Positions 40,523 to 49,155 of a DNA stretch of 64,000 bases are shown here, piece after piece (the stretch's first letter is position 1; every line of letters starts with the position of its first letter). This stretch comes from AR12 sp036265915. Its GTDB lineage: Bacteria; Methylomirabilota; Methylomirabilia; Rokubacteriales; CSP1-6. The stretch covers positions 12,452 through 76,451 of the forward strand of contig DATAOC010000046.1 of NCBI GenBank assembly GCA_036265915.1, in the 5' to 3' direction. The notes beneath the pieces are model-generated. The model had not been told where the DNA came from and ran no database searches. It saw nothing but the letters and a program-made list of their open reading frames with translations. A program made the position numbers and the translations under genes.

Positions 40523-41818
40523 TCAGCCTTTCTCGACGACCCTGACCGCCTTGCCTTCGGAGCGCGGGACCGTGCGCGGCGCCATCAGCGTGAGCTCGAT
40601 GGAGAGGCCGATGGCCCTGGACAGACGCTCGCCAACCCGCCGGCGCAGCTCCACCAGCGTGGGATGGCTGGCGTCGAAGCCGCCGCACGCCTCGACGACC
40701 GCCGCCGCCGGCTCCACCTGCACCTCGAGCCGAGCAAGCGTGGACGAGCGGTCGACCACGAGCTGGTAGTGCGGCACCAGCTCGTCGACGGCGAGCAGTG
40801 TCCCCTCGACCTCCGACGGATAGAGGTTCACGCCCTTGATGACCAGCATGTCGTCCGAGCGGCCCTTGATGCGCGCCATGCGCGCGGTGGTGCGGCCGCA
40901 GCGGCACGGCGCATCGGTCAGCGTCGTGATGTCGCCGGTGCGGTAGCGAATCATCGGCATCGCGCGCTTCGTCAGCGTCGTGAGCACCAGCTCACCCTCG
41001 GCGCCCGCGGGCAGGACGGAGCCCGTGCGCGGGTCGACGATCTCCGGCAGAAAGTGGTCGTCGGCGATGTGCAGGCCATCGCGCGCCTCGCACTCACCCG
41101 CCACGCCCGGCCCGATGATCTCCGAGAGGCCGTAGACGTCGTACGCGGGACAGCCGAACGCGCGCTCCAGCGCCCCGCGCATGCCTTCGGTCCACGGCTC
41201 CGCGCCGTACATGGCGTAGCGCAGTCCGAGGCGACGTCCGTCGCCGCCCTGCGCTTCGAGCGTCTCGGCGATGTGCAGCGCAAAGGAAGGCGTGGCGCAG
41301 AGGCCGGCCGGCCGGAAGTCCTGGAGCAGGAGGATGTGGCGCGCCGTATTGCCAGACGACGCGGGCACGACGGTCATGCCCAGGCGCTCGGCGCCGTCGT
41401 GGAAGCCGAGCCCACCGGTGAAGAGGCCGTAGCCGAAGGCGACGTGCAGCGTGTCGCCGGCGCGGCAACCGGCGGCGGCCATCGCGCGGGCCATCACTTC
41501 CCGCCAGACATCGAGGTCACCGGCGGTGTAGCCAACGACGGTCGGCTTGCCCTTCGTGCCGGAGGACGCATGCAGCCGCGCCAGCTCTCCGCGGGGGACG
41601 GCGAACAGGCCGAAGGGATAGTGCTCGCGCAAATCGCTCTTGCGCATGGTCGGCAGGTCGGCGAGGTCGTCCAGCGTGCGCACACGCCTGGATGCGAGTC
41701 GCTCGCGGTGAAAGGCGACGCGCTCCACTGCCCAGGCGACGGCTCCCTGCAGCCGCTCGAGCTGCAGAGCTTCGCGCGCGCCGCGCCCCAGGGTCTCGAC
41801 CGCCGCGGGCGCCGTCAC
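40523..41818 (-). CDS. paaK: Phenylacetate-CoA ligase family protein
   Basis: The 431-aa AMP-forming ligase has the P-loop HASSGTKGKPTVVGYT, YGLSEIIGPGV and YRTGDIT. A C-terminal PaaK-type domain contains IKGRSDDMLVIKGVNLYPSEVE. It activates phenylacetate or a related aryl acid as its CoA thioester. The start is GTG, overlapping the 101-aa coiled-coil gene by 4 bp (GTGA). A ligase plus one diiron subunit suggests a reduced aerobic hybrid pathway for an aromatic acid. Confidence 0.94.
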   Translation of the reverse strand: MTAPAAVETLGRGAREALQLERLQGAVAWAVERVAFHRERLASRRVRTLDDLADLPTMRKSDLREHYPFGLFAVPRGELARLHASSGTKGKPTVVGYTAGDLDVWREVMARAMAAAGCRAGDTLHVAFGYGLFTGGLGFHDGAERLGMTVVPASSGNTARHILLLQDFRPAGLCATPSFALHIAETLEAQGGDGRRLGLRYAMYGAEPWTEGMRGALERAFGCPAYDVYGLSEIIGPGVAGECEARDGLHIADDHFLPEIVDPRTGSVLPAGAEGELVLTTLTKRAMPMIRYRTGDITTLTDAPCRCGRTTARMARIKGRSDDMLVIKGVNLYPSEVEGTLLAVDELVPHYQLVVDRSSTLARLEVQVEPAAAVVEACGGFDASHPTLVELRRRVGERLSRAIGLSIELTLMAPRTVPRSEGKAVRVVEKG

Positions 41819-42120
41819 GGCCGGCGCGGGGGGCGCGGGAACTGCTGGTCGACGACGCGCTGATCGCGCAGGCCGACTGCCTCGCGCTGGATGAGCAGCG
41901 CCAGCCGGGCGGCGTCGGCCGCCCGCCAGGCGCGCGCGTACTCGGTCGCCAGCCGCTCGCGCGCCTCGTCGTCGCTCGCCGCGCGCCAGGCGGCACGCAC
42001 GGCGGTCACCTCGGCCAGCGCCAGCTCCAGCCGCTCGCCCGCGCGGCCGAGAGCCGCCGCCTTCTCGCGGACGATCTCCTCGTTGATTCGCTCGTGCGCC
42101 TCGCTCGTGCGACGGCTCAT
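41815..42120 (-). CDS. Small charged helical protein of unknown function
   Basis: The 101-aa protein is Ala/Arg/Glu-rich and predicted to be a continuous helix or coiled coil over residues 5-80, with a Pro/Arg tail. No family is recognised. The reading frame is supported by the 4-bp overlap with paaK and its ATG 7 bp from the previous stop. It has no signal peptide, membrane segment or Cys. Confidence 0.65.
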   Translation of the reverse strand: MSRRTSEAHERINEEIVREKAAALGRAGERLELALAEVTAVRAAWRAASDDEARERLATEYARAWRAADAARLALLIQREAVGLRDQRVVDQQFPRPPRRP

Positions 42121-42127
42121 GGCGCCA

Positions 42128-42376
42128 TCACTCGACCGAGACGGACGCCACGAGCCAGTGCTGGCGCTCCAGGAACTTCACGACCGTATCGATGGTGCGC
42201 GCCTCGGTGCCGGCGTCGAGGCTGATGAGGTCGGGACGGATGTGGCGGACGTCCGGATAGCTGACGAGTACCTTGCGCAGCGTCCGCGCACGCGGATCCG
42301 CCGCCAGGAGACCCGGCCCGTCCGGCGCCGCGAACTCCTTTCGGCATTGCACGCGGATCGTCCGCGCCTGCGTCAC
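42128..42376 (-). CDS. Small conserved-looking protein of unknown function
   Basis: The 82-aa frame starts at GTG overlapping the glycosyltransferase stop by 4 bp. It contains VQCRKEFAAPDGPGLL, RKVLVSYPDVRHIRPD and a final VKFLERQHWLVASVSVE, giving a small alpha/beta look. No family is recognised. The translational coupling is the main support. Confidence 0.6.
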   Translation of the reverse strand: MTQARTIRVQCRKEFAAPDGPGLLAADPRARTLRKVLVSYPDVRHIRPDLISLDAGTEARTIDTVVKFLERQHWLVASVSVE

Positions 42377-43527
42377 CTGGGCCGTCCGCGGTCGAGGGCC
42401 TCGGCGTAGACGTCCAGCGTGCGATCGATCTGCAGGCGGACATCGAACTCGCGCTCGGCGATGTCGCGCGCGCGGAGCGCCATGGCGGCGCGGCGCTCGC
42501 CGTCGAGGAGCAGGCCGATGGCGGCTTCTGCGAGCGACGTCGGCTCGCCCTTGGTCAGGAGCCCGCTGACGCCGTCGCGCACCACCTCGTCGCAGCCCGA
42601 CGCCGCCACCGCGACCGCCGGCAACGCGCATGCGGCCGCCTCCGCGAGCACGAGCCCCTGGGTCTCGGTCTCCGAGGCGAAGACGAACAGGTCGGCGGCC
42701 TGATAGCACACGGGCAACGCCTCGTGCGCGCGCACGCCGAGGAAGGTGACGCGATCCGCGGCCGCGAGGCGGCCGGCCAGACGCCGCAGCGCCTCGGCCT
42801 CCTTGCCGTGGCCGACCATCAGCAACCGGGCCCGGGGGACGGTGGATGCGACGCGGTCGAAGGCGAGCAGGACGCGATCGACCGACTTCTCGCGGTCGAG
42901 GCGGCCCACGTAGAGCAGCAGCGGATCGGTGGCCGGCAGCAGCAGCGCCCGCCGCGCCGCCGCCCGATCGCCGGGCCGGAAGCGCGCGAGATCGACGCCG
43001 GTCGGCACCACCGTCACCGGCGAGCCGACGCCGCGCCGCAGCAGCTCGTCGCGCACCACGGCCGACGGCGCGATCACCGCGCTCGCACGCGCCGCGAACC
43101 GCGTGCTCAGGCCGGTGGCCGCCGCCTCCACGAGCGCGCGGGTGAGCGGCACGTAGTGCGCGTACTTCTCGTACCGCGTGTGATACGTGAACACGAGCGG
43201 GCGGCCGCTGCGCCGCGCGAGCCGACCGGCGGCGGGGCCGAGCAGGAACGGATGGTGCGCGTGGAACACGTCGACGTCCAGCGCGCGCACGCGCGCCGTC
43301 ATGGCCGGTGAAAACGGCACCGCGAGCGGGAACTCCGGGTACGTGGCGGCCGGAATCGAGGGATATCGAAGCACGTGCGGCGCGCCGTCGGGGGCGCCGG
43401 GAAAGCGGGGCGCGATGACCCACGCCTCGTGGCCGCGACCCTCGAGACCCCGACGGAGCGTCTCCACCGACACGGTGACGCCGCCGCAGAACGGCAGGTA
43501 GTTGTTGGTGAACAGCGCGATCCGCAC
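42373..43527 (-). CDS. GT4-family glycosyltransferase
   Basis: The 384-aa GT-B enzyme starts with GTG. The N-terminal domain has IALFTNNYLPFCGGVTVSVETL and VDVFHAHHPFLLGP. The C-terminal domain has LLYVGRLDREKSVD with a nucleotide-sugar Arg/Lys pair and FASETETQGLVLAEA containing the EX7E pair. It resembles PimB/MgtA-type mannosyl- or glucosyltransferases acting on lipids. The sugar and acceptor are not inferable. It lies 10 bp after the bifunctional nuclease stop. Confidence 0.93.
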   Translation of the reverse strand: MRIALFTNNYLPFCGGVTVSVETLRRGLEGRGHEAWVIAPRFPGAPDGAPHVLRYPSIPAATYPEFPLAVPFSPAMTARVRALDVDVFHAHHPFLLGPAAGRLARRSGRPLVFTYHTRYEKYAHYVPLTRALVEAAATGLSTRFAARASAVIAPSAVVRDELLRRGVGSPVTVVPTGVDLARFRPGDRAAARRALLLPATDPLLLYVGRLDREKSVDRVLLAFDRVASTVPRARLLMVGHGKEAEALRRLAGRLAAADRVTFLGVRAHEALPVCYQAADLFVFASETETQGLVLAEAAACALPAVAVAASGCDEVVRDGVSGLLTKGEPTSLAEAAIGLLLDGERRAAMALRARDIAEREFDVRLQIDRTLDVYAEALDRGRPR

Positions 43528-43537
43528 GGGCCGCTCG

Positions 43538-44041
43538 TCAGGCCTTGTTGTACTTCTCGAAATCCTCCGGCTTGATGTTCTGCAGCCACTCGCGCAGCTG
43601 CTCCGGATCGTCGGGCTTGACGGGCTCCGCTTCCTTGGCGACCTCCATCTTCCCCGCCTTCGGGAAGACTTCCTCCTCGACGTAGATCGGCGCCGCCACA
43701 CGCAGGGCGAGCGCGATGGCGTCCGACGGCCGCGAGTCGACCGTGTACTCGGCGTCGCCGAGCTTCAGGTGGAGCACGGCGAAGAACGTGTTCTCCTTGA
43801 GGTCGGTGACCACGATCTTCACGACCTGCGCCTCGAGCGACTCGAGGATGTTCTTGATCAGATCGTGCGTCATCGGCCGCGGGGTGGCGATCTTCTCCAG
43901 CTCGAGCGCGATGGCGTTGGCCTCGAAGATGCCGACCCAGATGGGCAGCGATCGCTTGTCCTCTTCATCTCTCAAGATGATGATCGGCATGTTGGAGACG
44001 GGATCGAGGGCGAGCCCGCGCACCTTCATCTCGACGAGCAT
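43538..44041 (-). CDS. Bifunctional nuclease family protein (DUF151)
   Basis: The 167-aa protein has the DUF151 core: VRGLALDPVSNMPIIILRD, LPIWVGIFEANAIALELE, RPMTHDLIKNILE and DSRPSDAIALALR. The UvrC-binding (UVR) motif is not obvious, but the tail (after EEEVFPKAG) is acidic and about 35 aa long. Family members such as those of plants and Thermotoga have RNase/DNase activity. The ATG follows GGAGG and lies within the 3' end of miaB (16-bp overlap), so it is co-transcribed with miaB. Confidence 0.92.
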   Translation of the reverse strand: MLVEMKVRGLALDPVSNMPIIILRDEEDKRSLPIWVGIFEANAIALELEKIATPRPMTHDLIKNILESLEAQVVKIVVTDLKENTFFAVLHLKLGDAEYTVDSRPSDAIALALRVAAPIYVEEEVFPKAGKMEVAKEAEPVKPDDPEQLREWLQNIKPEDFEKYNKA

Positions 44042-45369
44042 ACGGCCTCCTCCGGCACTGTCGTCAGCGTCGCGCGCAGGCTGTGCGGCAGCGCCTCGGC
44101 CACACGGACGGTGACGACGTCTCCCACCGCCACCCGAGCGCCGCCGTCGAAGTTCACCACGCGGTTGCATCGCGTCCGTCCCGCCAGCTCGCCGGCGTTG
44201 CGCCGGGACACCCCGTCCACGAGCACCTCGACCGTCGTGCCTGCCAGCCGCGCGTTGCGAGCCGCGGTGACGCGGGTGACCACCGCGAGCAGCCGCGCGT
44301 TGCGCTCCGCCTTCACGTCCTCGCCGATCTGCGCGGGCATGACGGCGGCCGGCGTCCCGGGCCGGCGAGAGTAGCGGAAGGCGAAGACGTTGTCGTACTG
44401 CACGCGCTCGACCATCTCGAGCGTGGCCGCGAAGTCCGCTTCCGTCTCGCCGGGGAAGCCGACGATCAGGTCGGTGGACAGCGCGATGTCCGGCACCGCG
44501 TCGCGGAGGGCCGCGATCAGGTCGAGGTACTGCGCGCGCGTGTAGCCGCGGTTCATCCGGTCGAGGACCGCGTCCGAGCCCGACTGCAGCGGCAGATGGA
44601 ACCATTCGCAGACTTTCGGCACGTCGCGCATGGCCGCGATGAGCTTGGGCGTCAGATTGTACGGGTTCGAGGTGGTGAAGCGGATGCGGGCGAGGTCGTC
44701 CACGTCGTTCACGCGGCGGAAGAGCTCCGCCAGATCGGTGGGCGGCGTGAGATCGCGGCCATAGGCGTTCACCGTCTGGCCGAGCAGCGTCACCTCGCGG
44801 CAGCCCTCGGCCACCAGCCCGCGCACCTCGTCCACGACGGCGTCCGGTGGATGGCTGCGCTCGCGTCCGCGGGTACGCGGCACCACGCAGAAGGTGCAAT
44901 GCTTCTCGCAGCCTTCCATCACCGTCACGTACGCCTTCAGGCGGCTCGCCGACGGCGGCCGGGCGGTGATCTTGACCAGCGGCGCCTCGCCGGTCTCGAG
45001 CACCGGACGCCGCTCGCGGCGCGCGCGCTCCACGAGCTCGGCCACGCGCGCCACCGCCGGCGAGCCGAACACGAGATCGACGTACGGCGCGCGCTTCTGA
45101 ACGATCCCCTGCTGGAGCTGAGCCATGCACCCCATCACACCGAGCACCAGCTCGGGCCGGCGCGCCTTGAGCGCGCGAAGCTCACCAAGCTTGGAGAAGA
45201 CCTTGTCCTCGGCCTTCTCCCGGATGGCGCACGTGTTGACGAGAATGAGGTCGGCGTCCGCCTCGCTGTCGGTGAGCTCATAGCGATGCTCACGGAGCAG
45301 GCCCGCGACCCGCTCGGAGTCGTATTCGTTCATCTGGCAGCCATAGGTGATGACGTGTAGCTTCGCCAT
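44026..45369 (-). CDS. miaB: tRNA-2-methylthio-N6-dimethylallyladenosine synthase
   Basis: The 447-aa radical-SAM methylthiotransferase has the N-terminal cluster ligands Cys11, Cys47 and Cys81 (YGCQMN, NTCAIRE, MGCMAQ), the SAM cluster CEKHCTFC (Cys154, 158, 161) and a C-terminal TRAM domain. It adds the methylthio group to A37 of tRNAs reading UNN codons. The ATG at 45369 gives the canonical N terminus; a longer frame to 45414 is not needed. Confidence 0.95.
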   Translation of the reverse strand: MAKLHVITYGCQMNEYDSERVAGLLREHRYELTDSEADADLILVNTCAIREKAEDKVFSKLGELRALKARRPELVLGVMGCMAQLQQGIVQKRAPYVDLVFGSPAVARVAELVERARRERRPVLETGEAPLVKITARPPSASRLKAYVTVMEGCEKHCTFCVVPRTRGRERSHPPDAVVDEVRGLVAEGCREVTLLGQTVNAYGRDLTPPTDLAELFRRVNDVDDLARIRFTTSNPYNLTPKLIAAMRDVPKVCEWFHLPLQSGSDAVLDRMNRGYTRAQYLDLIAALRDAVPDIALSTDLIVGFPGETEADFAATLEMVERVQYDNVFAFRYSRRPGTPAAVMPAQIGEDVKAERNARLLAVVTRVTAARNARLAGTTVEVLVDGVSRRNAGELAGRTRCNRVVNFDGGARVAVGDVVTVRVAEALPHSLRATLTTVPEEAVCSSR

Positions 45370-45533
45370 GCTGATCCGATAAATCAGGGATTTACGTTGT
45401 GTTGACCGTAGCATCCACCCCGAACGAAGTCAAACAAACGCACGCCGCCGCGACCGGAAATCGTTCGCTGACGCATGCCGCGCGGACCGCCAGCGGCCTT
45501 GTGAAACGGCGTTTCGGGCGCGCGGTGGGAAGC

Positions 45534-45565
45534 ATCGGGGAGAGCGGCGCCCCGCTCTCCCCGAT
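45534..45565 (-). terminator. Perfect 14-bp hairpin after the FBP aldolase/phosphatase gene
   Basis: ATCGGGGAGAGCGG and its exact complement flank a CGCC tetraloop, starting 4 bp after the stop codon. It is the strongest hairpin in the window. On the mRNA side only GCUUCCC follows, so a U-run is lacking. Confidence 0.7.
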
Positions 45566-45569
45566 CTCG

Positions 45570-47087
45570 CTAATCGATGTCGTCCGGACGCCCGGCGTGT
45601 CCGGCCGCGGCCGGCGCCGCGGCGACGGCGTGGCCGTTGCCGTGCCCGTTGCTGCCATTGGCGGTGAACGTGAGCGGCGGCTTCACCTCGAACTGTCGCT
45701 CCAGGCGCGCGCGTCGCTCCTTCCAGCCTTCCTGGTACTCGAGCTCGTCCTCGTGCAGCGTGGCCGGCTGCTTGACGCCATGCGCGTGGCGGAACTGGAT
45801 GGCGAGCTTCGACGCGGTCCGCCGCACCTCGTCCCACGGCGTGCCCAGGGCGAACTGATCGGAGATGGCGCCGATCCGTCCCGTGTGGATGTTGCACGAC
45901 AGCGTGATGGCCGAGATGATCGGACCCGACCAGTACGACGTCTGCGAGTTGATCGGCATCGGCAGGATGTGCAGGTTGTGGCTGCCCCGGCAGTCCCCGG
46001 CCACCATGGGCGCCGCCGCCCACGGCGACGTGATCTCGCCCGGCGCGGGCCAGTCGCCCTGCGCGAACGCCAGCAGCACCGGGTCGTCCTTCCCGCCGTA
46101 GGTAAAACCCTTCTTCGTCTTGATGTTGTGCAGTCGCTCGGCCGAGCACACGTAGCCGAGCTGATCGGGCTCGTCGCGCTCGTTGCGGCTCCAGATGCGC
46201 GCGATGACGAACCGCGAGGACCGCGTGAGGCCCTCGATGTCGTACAGGTCCTCGGGCGCGCGGAGCGTGATGACCTTCTCGTGCAGTCCCTTGGCCAGCT
46301 CCTCCATCTTGCCGTCGAGTGCCTTCGGGTCCCGCGGATGCGCGCCCGCTTCAATGGCCTGGGCCTTGGTGTCGAGATCGACGATCTCGAAGAGGTAGCC
46401 GCGCTTCATCTTGGAGCTGGCGATGATGAGCCCGGTGTTGAAGCGGGGCAGCATGTAGGCACCGGTCGCATAGTGGTTGAACGCCATCGGCTCCGTCTTG
46501 TCCGCGTAGGAGACGAGCACGGTCTGGGAGGGGTTGTCCTTGCGCACGGGAAACGGGAGCGCCACCGTGGCCGGCCCTGCCCCGCGCAGGTTACCGGTGA
46601 AGGCGTCCGCGACGAGGTCCTGCCCCGGCCCGTAGAGCCCGAGCTCGGCGGCCTTGGCCGCGCCCTCCTGCAGCGCGTCCCACATGAGCTCGTCGACGAC
46701 CGACATGTCGACGGTCTCGGCGATGATGCCGGTCACGGCGACGTCGTCGCCGGTGTGGGTCACGATCAGCGACGTGAACATCGGCTCGCCGCGGTAGCCG
46801 TTGTTCTCGAGCACGTACTTCGCGATCACCGACTTCACCTCGTCGGCGGCGACCACGTGGCCGCCGACGCCGCCGACATCGGCCTTGGTGGCCTTGATGA
46901 AGCGGCGCACGAGGGCGGGGTTCTTCGCAAAGACGTACGACCTGTACGAGAAGATGTTCGGGGAGTTGGTGACCGGAACCTTCTCCGAGACCGTCTGCGG
47001 CAGTCCCTCCAGCTCGTTGCGGGACTGGTGGTACGACTCGAGAAGAACCGGTTGGCCGTCGGACGGTCCGTAGCGCCGTGCGCCCAT
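45570..47087 (-). CDS. Fructose-1,6-bisphosphate aldolase/phosphatase (class V FBPase family), long form
   Basis: The 505-aa protein matches the archaeal-type bifunctional enzyme. It has KADVGGVGGH (68-77), THTGDD, GLYGPGQDLVADAFTGNLRG, ADKTEP and YGGKDDPV. Tyr330 and Lys333 sit where the aldolase Tyr and Schiff-base Lys are found. RGSHNLHILPMP and DEVRR follow. Classic members are about 360-390 aa; this one has about 65 extra N-terminal residues, an insert near 240-270 and a Gly/Asn/Ala-rich tail. It would make fructose 6-phosphate directly from triose phosphates. ATG 47087 follows GGAGG. It is divergent from the SorC-type regulator. Confidence 0.87.
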   Translation of the reverse strand: MGARRYGPSDGQPVLLESYHQSRNELEGLPQTVSEKVPVTNSPNIFSYRSYVFAKNPALVRRFIKATKADVGGVGGHVVAADEVKSVIAKYVLENNGYRGEPMFTSLIVTHTGDDVAVTGIIAETVDMSVVDELMWDALQEGAAKAAELGLYGPGQDLVADAFTGNLRGAGPATVALPFPVRKDNPSQTVLVSYADKTEPMAFNHYATGAYMLPRFNTGLIIASSKMKRGYLFEIVDLDTKAQAIEAGAHPRDPKALDGKMEELAKGLHEKVITLRAPEDLYDIEGLTRSSRFVIARIWSRNERDEPDQLGYVCSAERLHNIKTKKGFTYGGKDDPVLLAFAQGDWPAPGEITSPWAAAPMVAGDCRGSHNLHILPMPINSQTSYWSGPIISAITLSCNIHTGRIGAISDQFALGTPWDEVRRTASKLAIQFRHAHGVKQPATLHEDELEYQEGWKERRARLERQFEVKPPLTFTANGSNGHGNGHAVAAAPAAAGHAGRPDDID

Positions 47088-47130
47088 GGTGGCCTCCAGT
47101 GGCGTCGAAAGGTGGCCGGTCCGCGAAGCG

Positions 47131-47182
47131 GTGACGAACGGAGGATATCGGCGTACACTTGGGCCGTCAAGCAACAACTTGA
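47131..47182. promoter_or_regulatory. Overlapping divergent promoters with phased CAAG/CTTG operator boxes
   Basis: Minus strand, for FBP aldolase/phosphatase: -35 TTGACG (47170 to 47165), 17-nt spacer, -10 TATCCT (47147 to 47142). Plus strand, for the regulator: GTGACG (47131-47136), 17 nt, TACACT (47154-47159). CTTG (47158), CAAG (47168) and CTTG (47178) recur exactly every 10 bp, and TCAAG-6-CTTGA is a perfect dyad covering the minus -35. A regulator bound there would block the FBP gene promoter. Confidence 0.55.
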
Positions 47183-47187
47183 ACGCG

Positions 47188-48177
47188 ATGAAATTAATTT
47201 CTCAGCCGTCGCGCGAAGTCCGTCAGATGGTCCAGTGCCTGGAGCTCTACTACCGCCAGGGCCGGAGCCAGAAGGACATCGCGACCGCCCTCGGCGTCTC
47301 CGCCGCCACCGTCTCGCGCCTCCTGAAGCGCGCGATGGACGAAGGCCTCGTGCGCGTCGAGCTCGACCTGCCGCGCACGGAGGACCTCGAGACGGCGCTC
47401 GTACAGACGTACGGGCTGCGCGAGGCGGTCGTGGTCGCGTCCGGCGGCCGCGGCGATCTCCGCGCGGAGCTCGGTGCCGCCGCCGCCGCGTACTTCGAGA
47501 AGGTCGCGGAGAACGGCATGCGCATCGGGCTGTCGTGCGGCCTCACGCTCTATCACACCATCCACTCGCTGCGCGAGCGGCGGCTCCGCGACCTCACGGT
47601 CTATCCGCTGTCGGGCGAGAGCACGCTGAAGCTCGTCGACATCTTCGCCAACACGCTGGTCGGGATGATGGCGGCGAAGTATCGTCCGCACGTCAAGGCG
47701 TACGCGCTGCCGGTGCAGCACCTCCTGTCGCTGACGCAGATCGAGCGTGAGCGTCGGCGCCTGCTCCGGGATCCAGAGGTCCGCTCGATCTACGAGGCCG
47801 CTCAGGACGTCGACATCGCGGTGGTCGGCGTCGGCGTCATCGCCGAGCAGACGCCCGGCTTCTGCTCGCTCGCGGAGTCCTACGGGGTGAGCGTGAAGCG
47901 GCTGCGCCAGCTCGGCGTCGTCGGCGAGATCAACTACCAGCCATTCGACGCCGGCGGACGCATCGTCGATCGCCCCGAGCTGGCCGCCCTGTCACGGCGG
48001 CTGCTGTCCGTCGAGGGCGATCGGCTGCAGGCGCTCTCACGCCGCGATGGTCGCACCGTCATCGCCGTCGCCGGCGGCCGGAGCAAGGTCGAGGCGCTTC
48101 GCGGCGCGCTCGCCGGCCGCTTCATGAACGTGCTCGTCACCGACGAGGACGCCGCCCAGGCGCTGCTTCGGCGATAA
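47188..48177 (+). CDS. SorC/CggR-family sugar-binding transcriptional regulator
   Basis: The 329-aa protein has an N-terminal helix-turn-helix (QKDIATALGVSAATVSRLLKRA, about 28-49). An effector-binding SorC domain follows (GLSCGLTLYHTI, VYPLSGES, DIAVVGVGV, GEINYQPFD). Relatives sense phosphorylated sugars; CggR senses FBP. ATG 47188 is used; upstream codons in frame lack a good start. Being divergent from the FBP aldolase/phosphatase gene, it probably controls it and itself. Confidence 0.92.
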   Translation: MKLISQPSREVRQMVQCLELYYRQGRSQKDIATALGVSAATVSRLLKRAMDEGLVRVELDLPRTEDLETALVQTYGLREAVVVASGGRGDLRAELGAAAAAYFEKVAENGMRIGLSCGLTLYHTIHSLRERRLRDLTVYPLSGESTLKLVDIFANTLVGMMAAKYRPHVKAYALPVQHLLSLTQIERERRRLLRDPEVRSIYEAAQDVDIAVVGVGVIAEQTPGFCSLAESYGVSVKRLRQLGVVGEINYQPFDAGGRIVDRPELAALSRRLLSVEGDRLQALSRRDGRTVIAVAGGRSKVEALRGALAGRFMNVLVTDEDAAQALLRR

Positions 48178-48189
48178 GACGCCGCGTCC

Positions 48190-49155
48190 TCAGCGCGCGC
48201 CGGGGGTGGTCGCTTCCTCGAAGGCGCCCATGCGACGGAACTTCTCGTAGCGCTCGCCGACGAGCTCCTCACGCGACAGGCGGCGCAGCGCGCCCAGCTG
48301 CTCGCGCAGCGCGATGCGCAGCGTGGCCGCCGCGCCGTCCCAGTCGCGATGCGCGCCGCCCACGGGCTCGGGCACGATGCCGTCCACCACGCCGAGCCGC
48401 AGCAGCTCGGGCGCCGTGATCCGCATGGCCTCCGCGGCGTCGGGCGCCTTGCCGGCGTCGCCCCACAGGATGGCCGCGCAGCCCTCGGGCGAGATCACCG
48501 AGTACACGGCGTATTCGAGCATCATCACGCGATTGCCCATGCCGATCGCGAGCGCGCCGCCGCTGCCCCCCTCCCCGGTGACGACGGCGAGGATCGGAAC
48601 GGGCAGCGACGCCATGCGACGGAGGTTGCGGGCGATGGCCTCCGCCTGGCCGCGCTCCTCGGCGCCGAGGCCCGGATATGCGCCCGGCGTGTCGATGAAC
48701 GTCATGACCGGCTTGCCGAACTTTCCGCCGAGCTCCATCAGGCGCAGCGCCTTGCGGTACCCCTCGGGGTGCGGCATCCCGAAGTTGCGCGCGATCTTCT
48801 CGCGGGTGTCCCGGCCCTTCTGGTGCCCGATGACGACGACCGACTGGCCCTCGAAGCGACCCAGCCCGCCGACGATCGCCGCATCGTCGCCGTAGACGCG
48901 ATCGCCGTGCAGCTCGACGAAATCCTCCAGCAGCAGCTTGCACCAGTCGCGCGTGTGCGGCCGCTTCGGATGCCGGGCCAGCTGCGTCCGCTGCCAGGCG
49001 CTGAGCCCGGCGTACGTTCGCTGGCGCAGCCGCTCCAGCCGCTCCTCCAGCTTCGCGATCTCGTCGGCCCGCGTCGGGTCGTCGAGGGCGACCAGGGCCG
49101 CGATGCGCAGCTCGAGCTCGAGCAGCGGCTGCTCGAAGTCCAGTGCGTCAGGCAT
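48190..49155 (-). CDS. accA: Acetyl-CoA carboxylase carboxyltransferase subunit alpha
   Basis: The 321-aa protein matches AccA: an N-terminal helical segment, DDPTRADEIAKLEERL, then the crotonase-fold core with HQKGRDT, FIDTPGAYPG, GEGGSGGALA and ISPEGCAAILW. It transfers the carboxyl group from biotin to acetyl-CoA together with AccD, which is not in the window. The ATG overlaps the dnaE 3' end by 8 bp. The biotin ligase birA lies in the same minus-strand block. Confidence 0.95.
   Translation of the reverse strand: MPDALDFEQPLLELELRIAALVALDDPTRADEIAKLEERLERLRQRTYAGLSAWQRTQLARHPKRPHTRDWCKLLLEDFVELHGDRVYGDDAAIVGGLGRFEGQSVVVIGHQKGRDTREKIARNFGMPHPEGYRKALRLMELGGKFGKPVMTFIDTPGAYPGLGAEERGQAEAIARNLRRMASLPVPILAVVTGEGGSGGALAIGMGNRVMMLEYAVYSVISPEGCAAILWGDAGKAPDAAEAMRITAPELLRLGVVDGIVPEPVGGAHRDWDGAAATLRIALREQLGALRRLSREELVGERYEKFRRMGAFEEATTPGAR

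Noticed and set aside
45370..45569. A gene in the roughly 200-bp gap between miaB and the FBP aldolase/phosphatase
   Set aside because: No frame with a ribosome site or domain is visible. The gap holds the 14-bp hairpin and probable miaB upstream sequence only.
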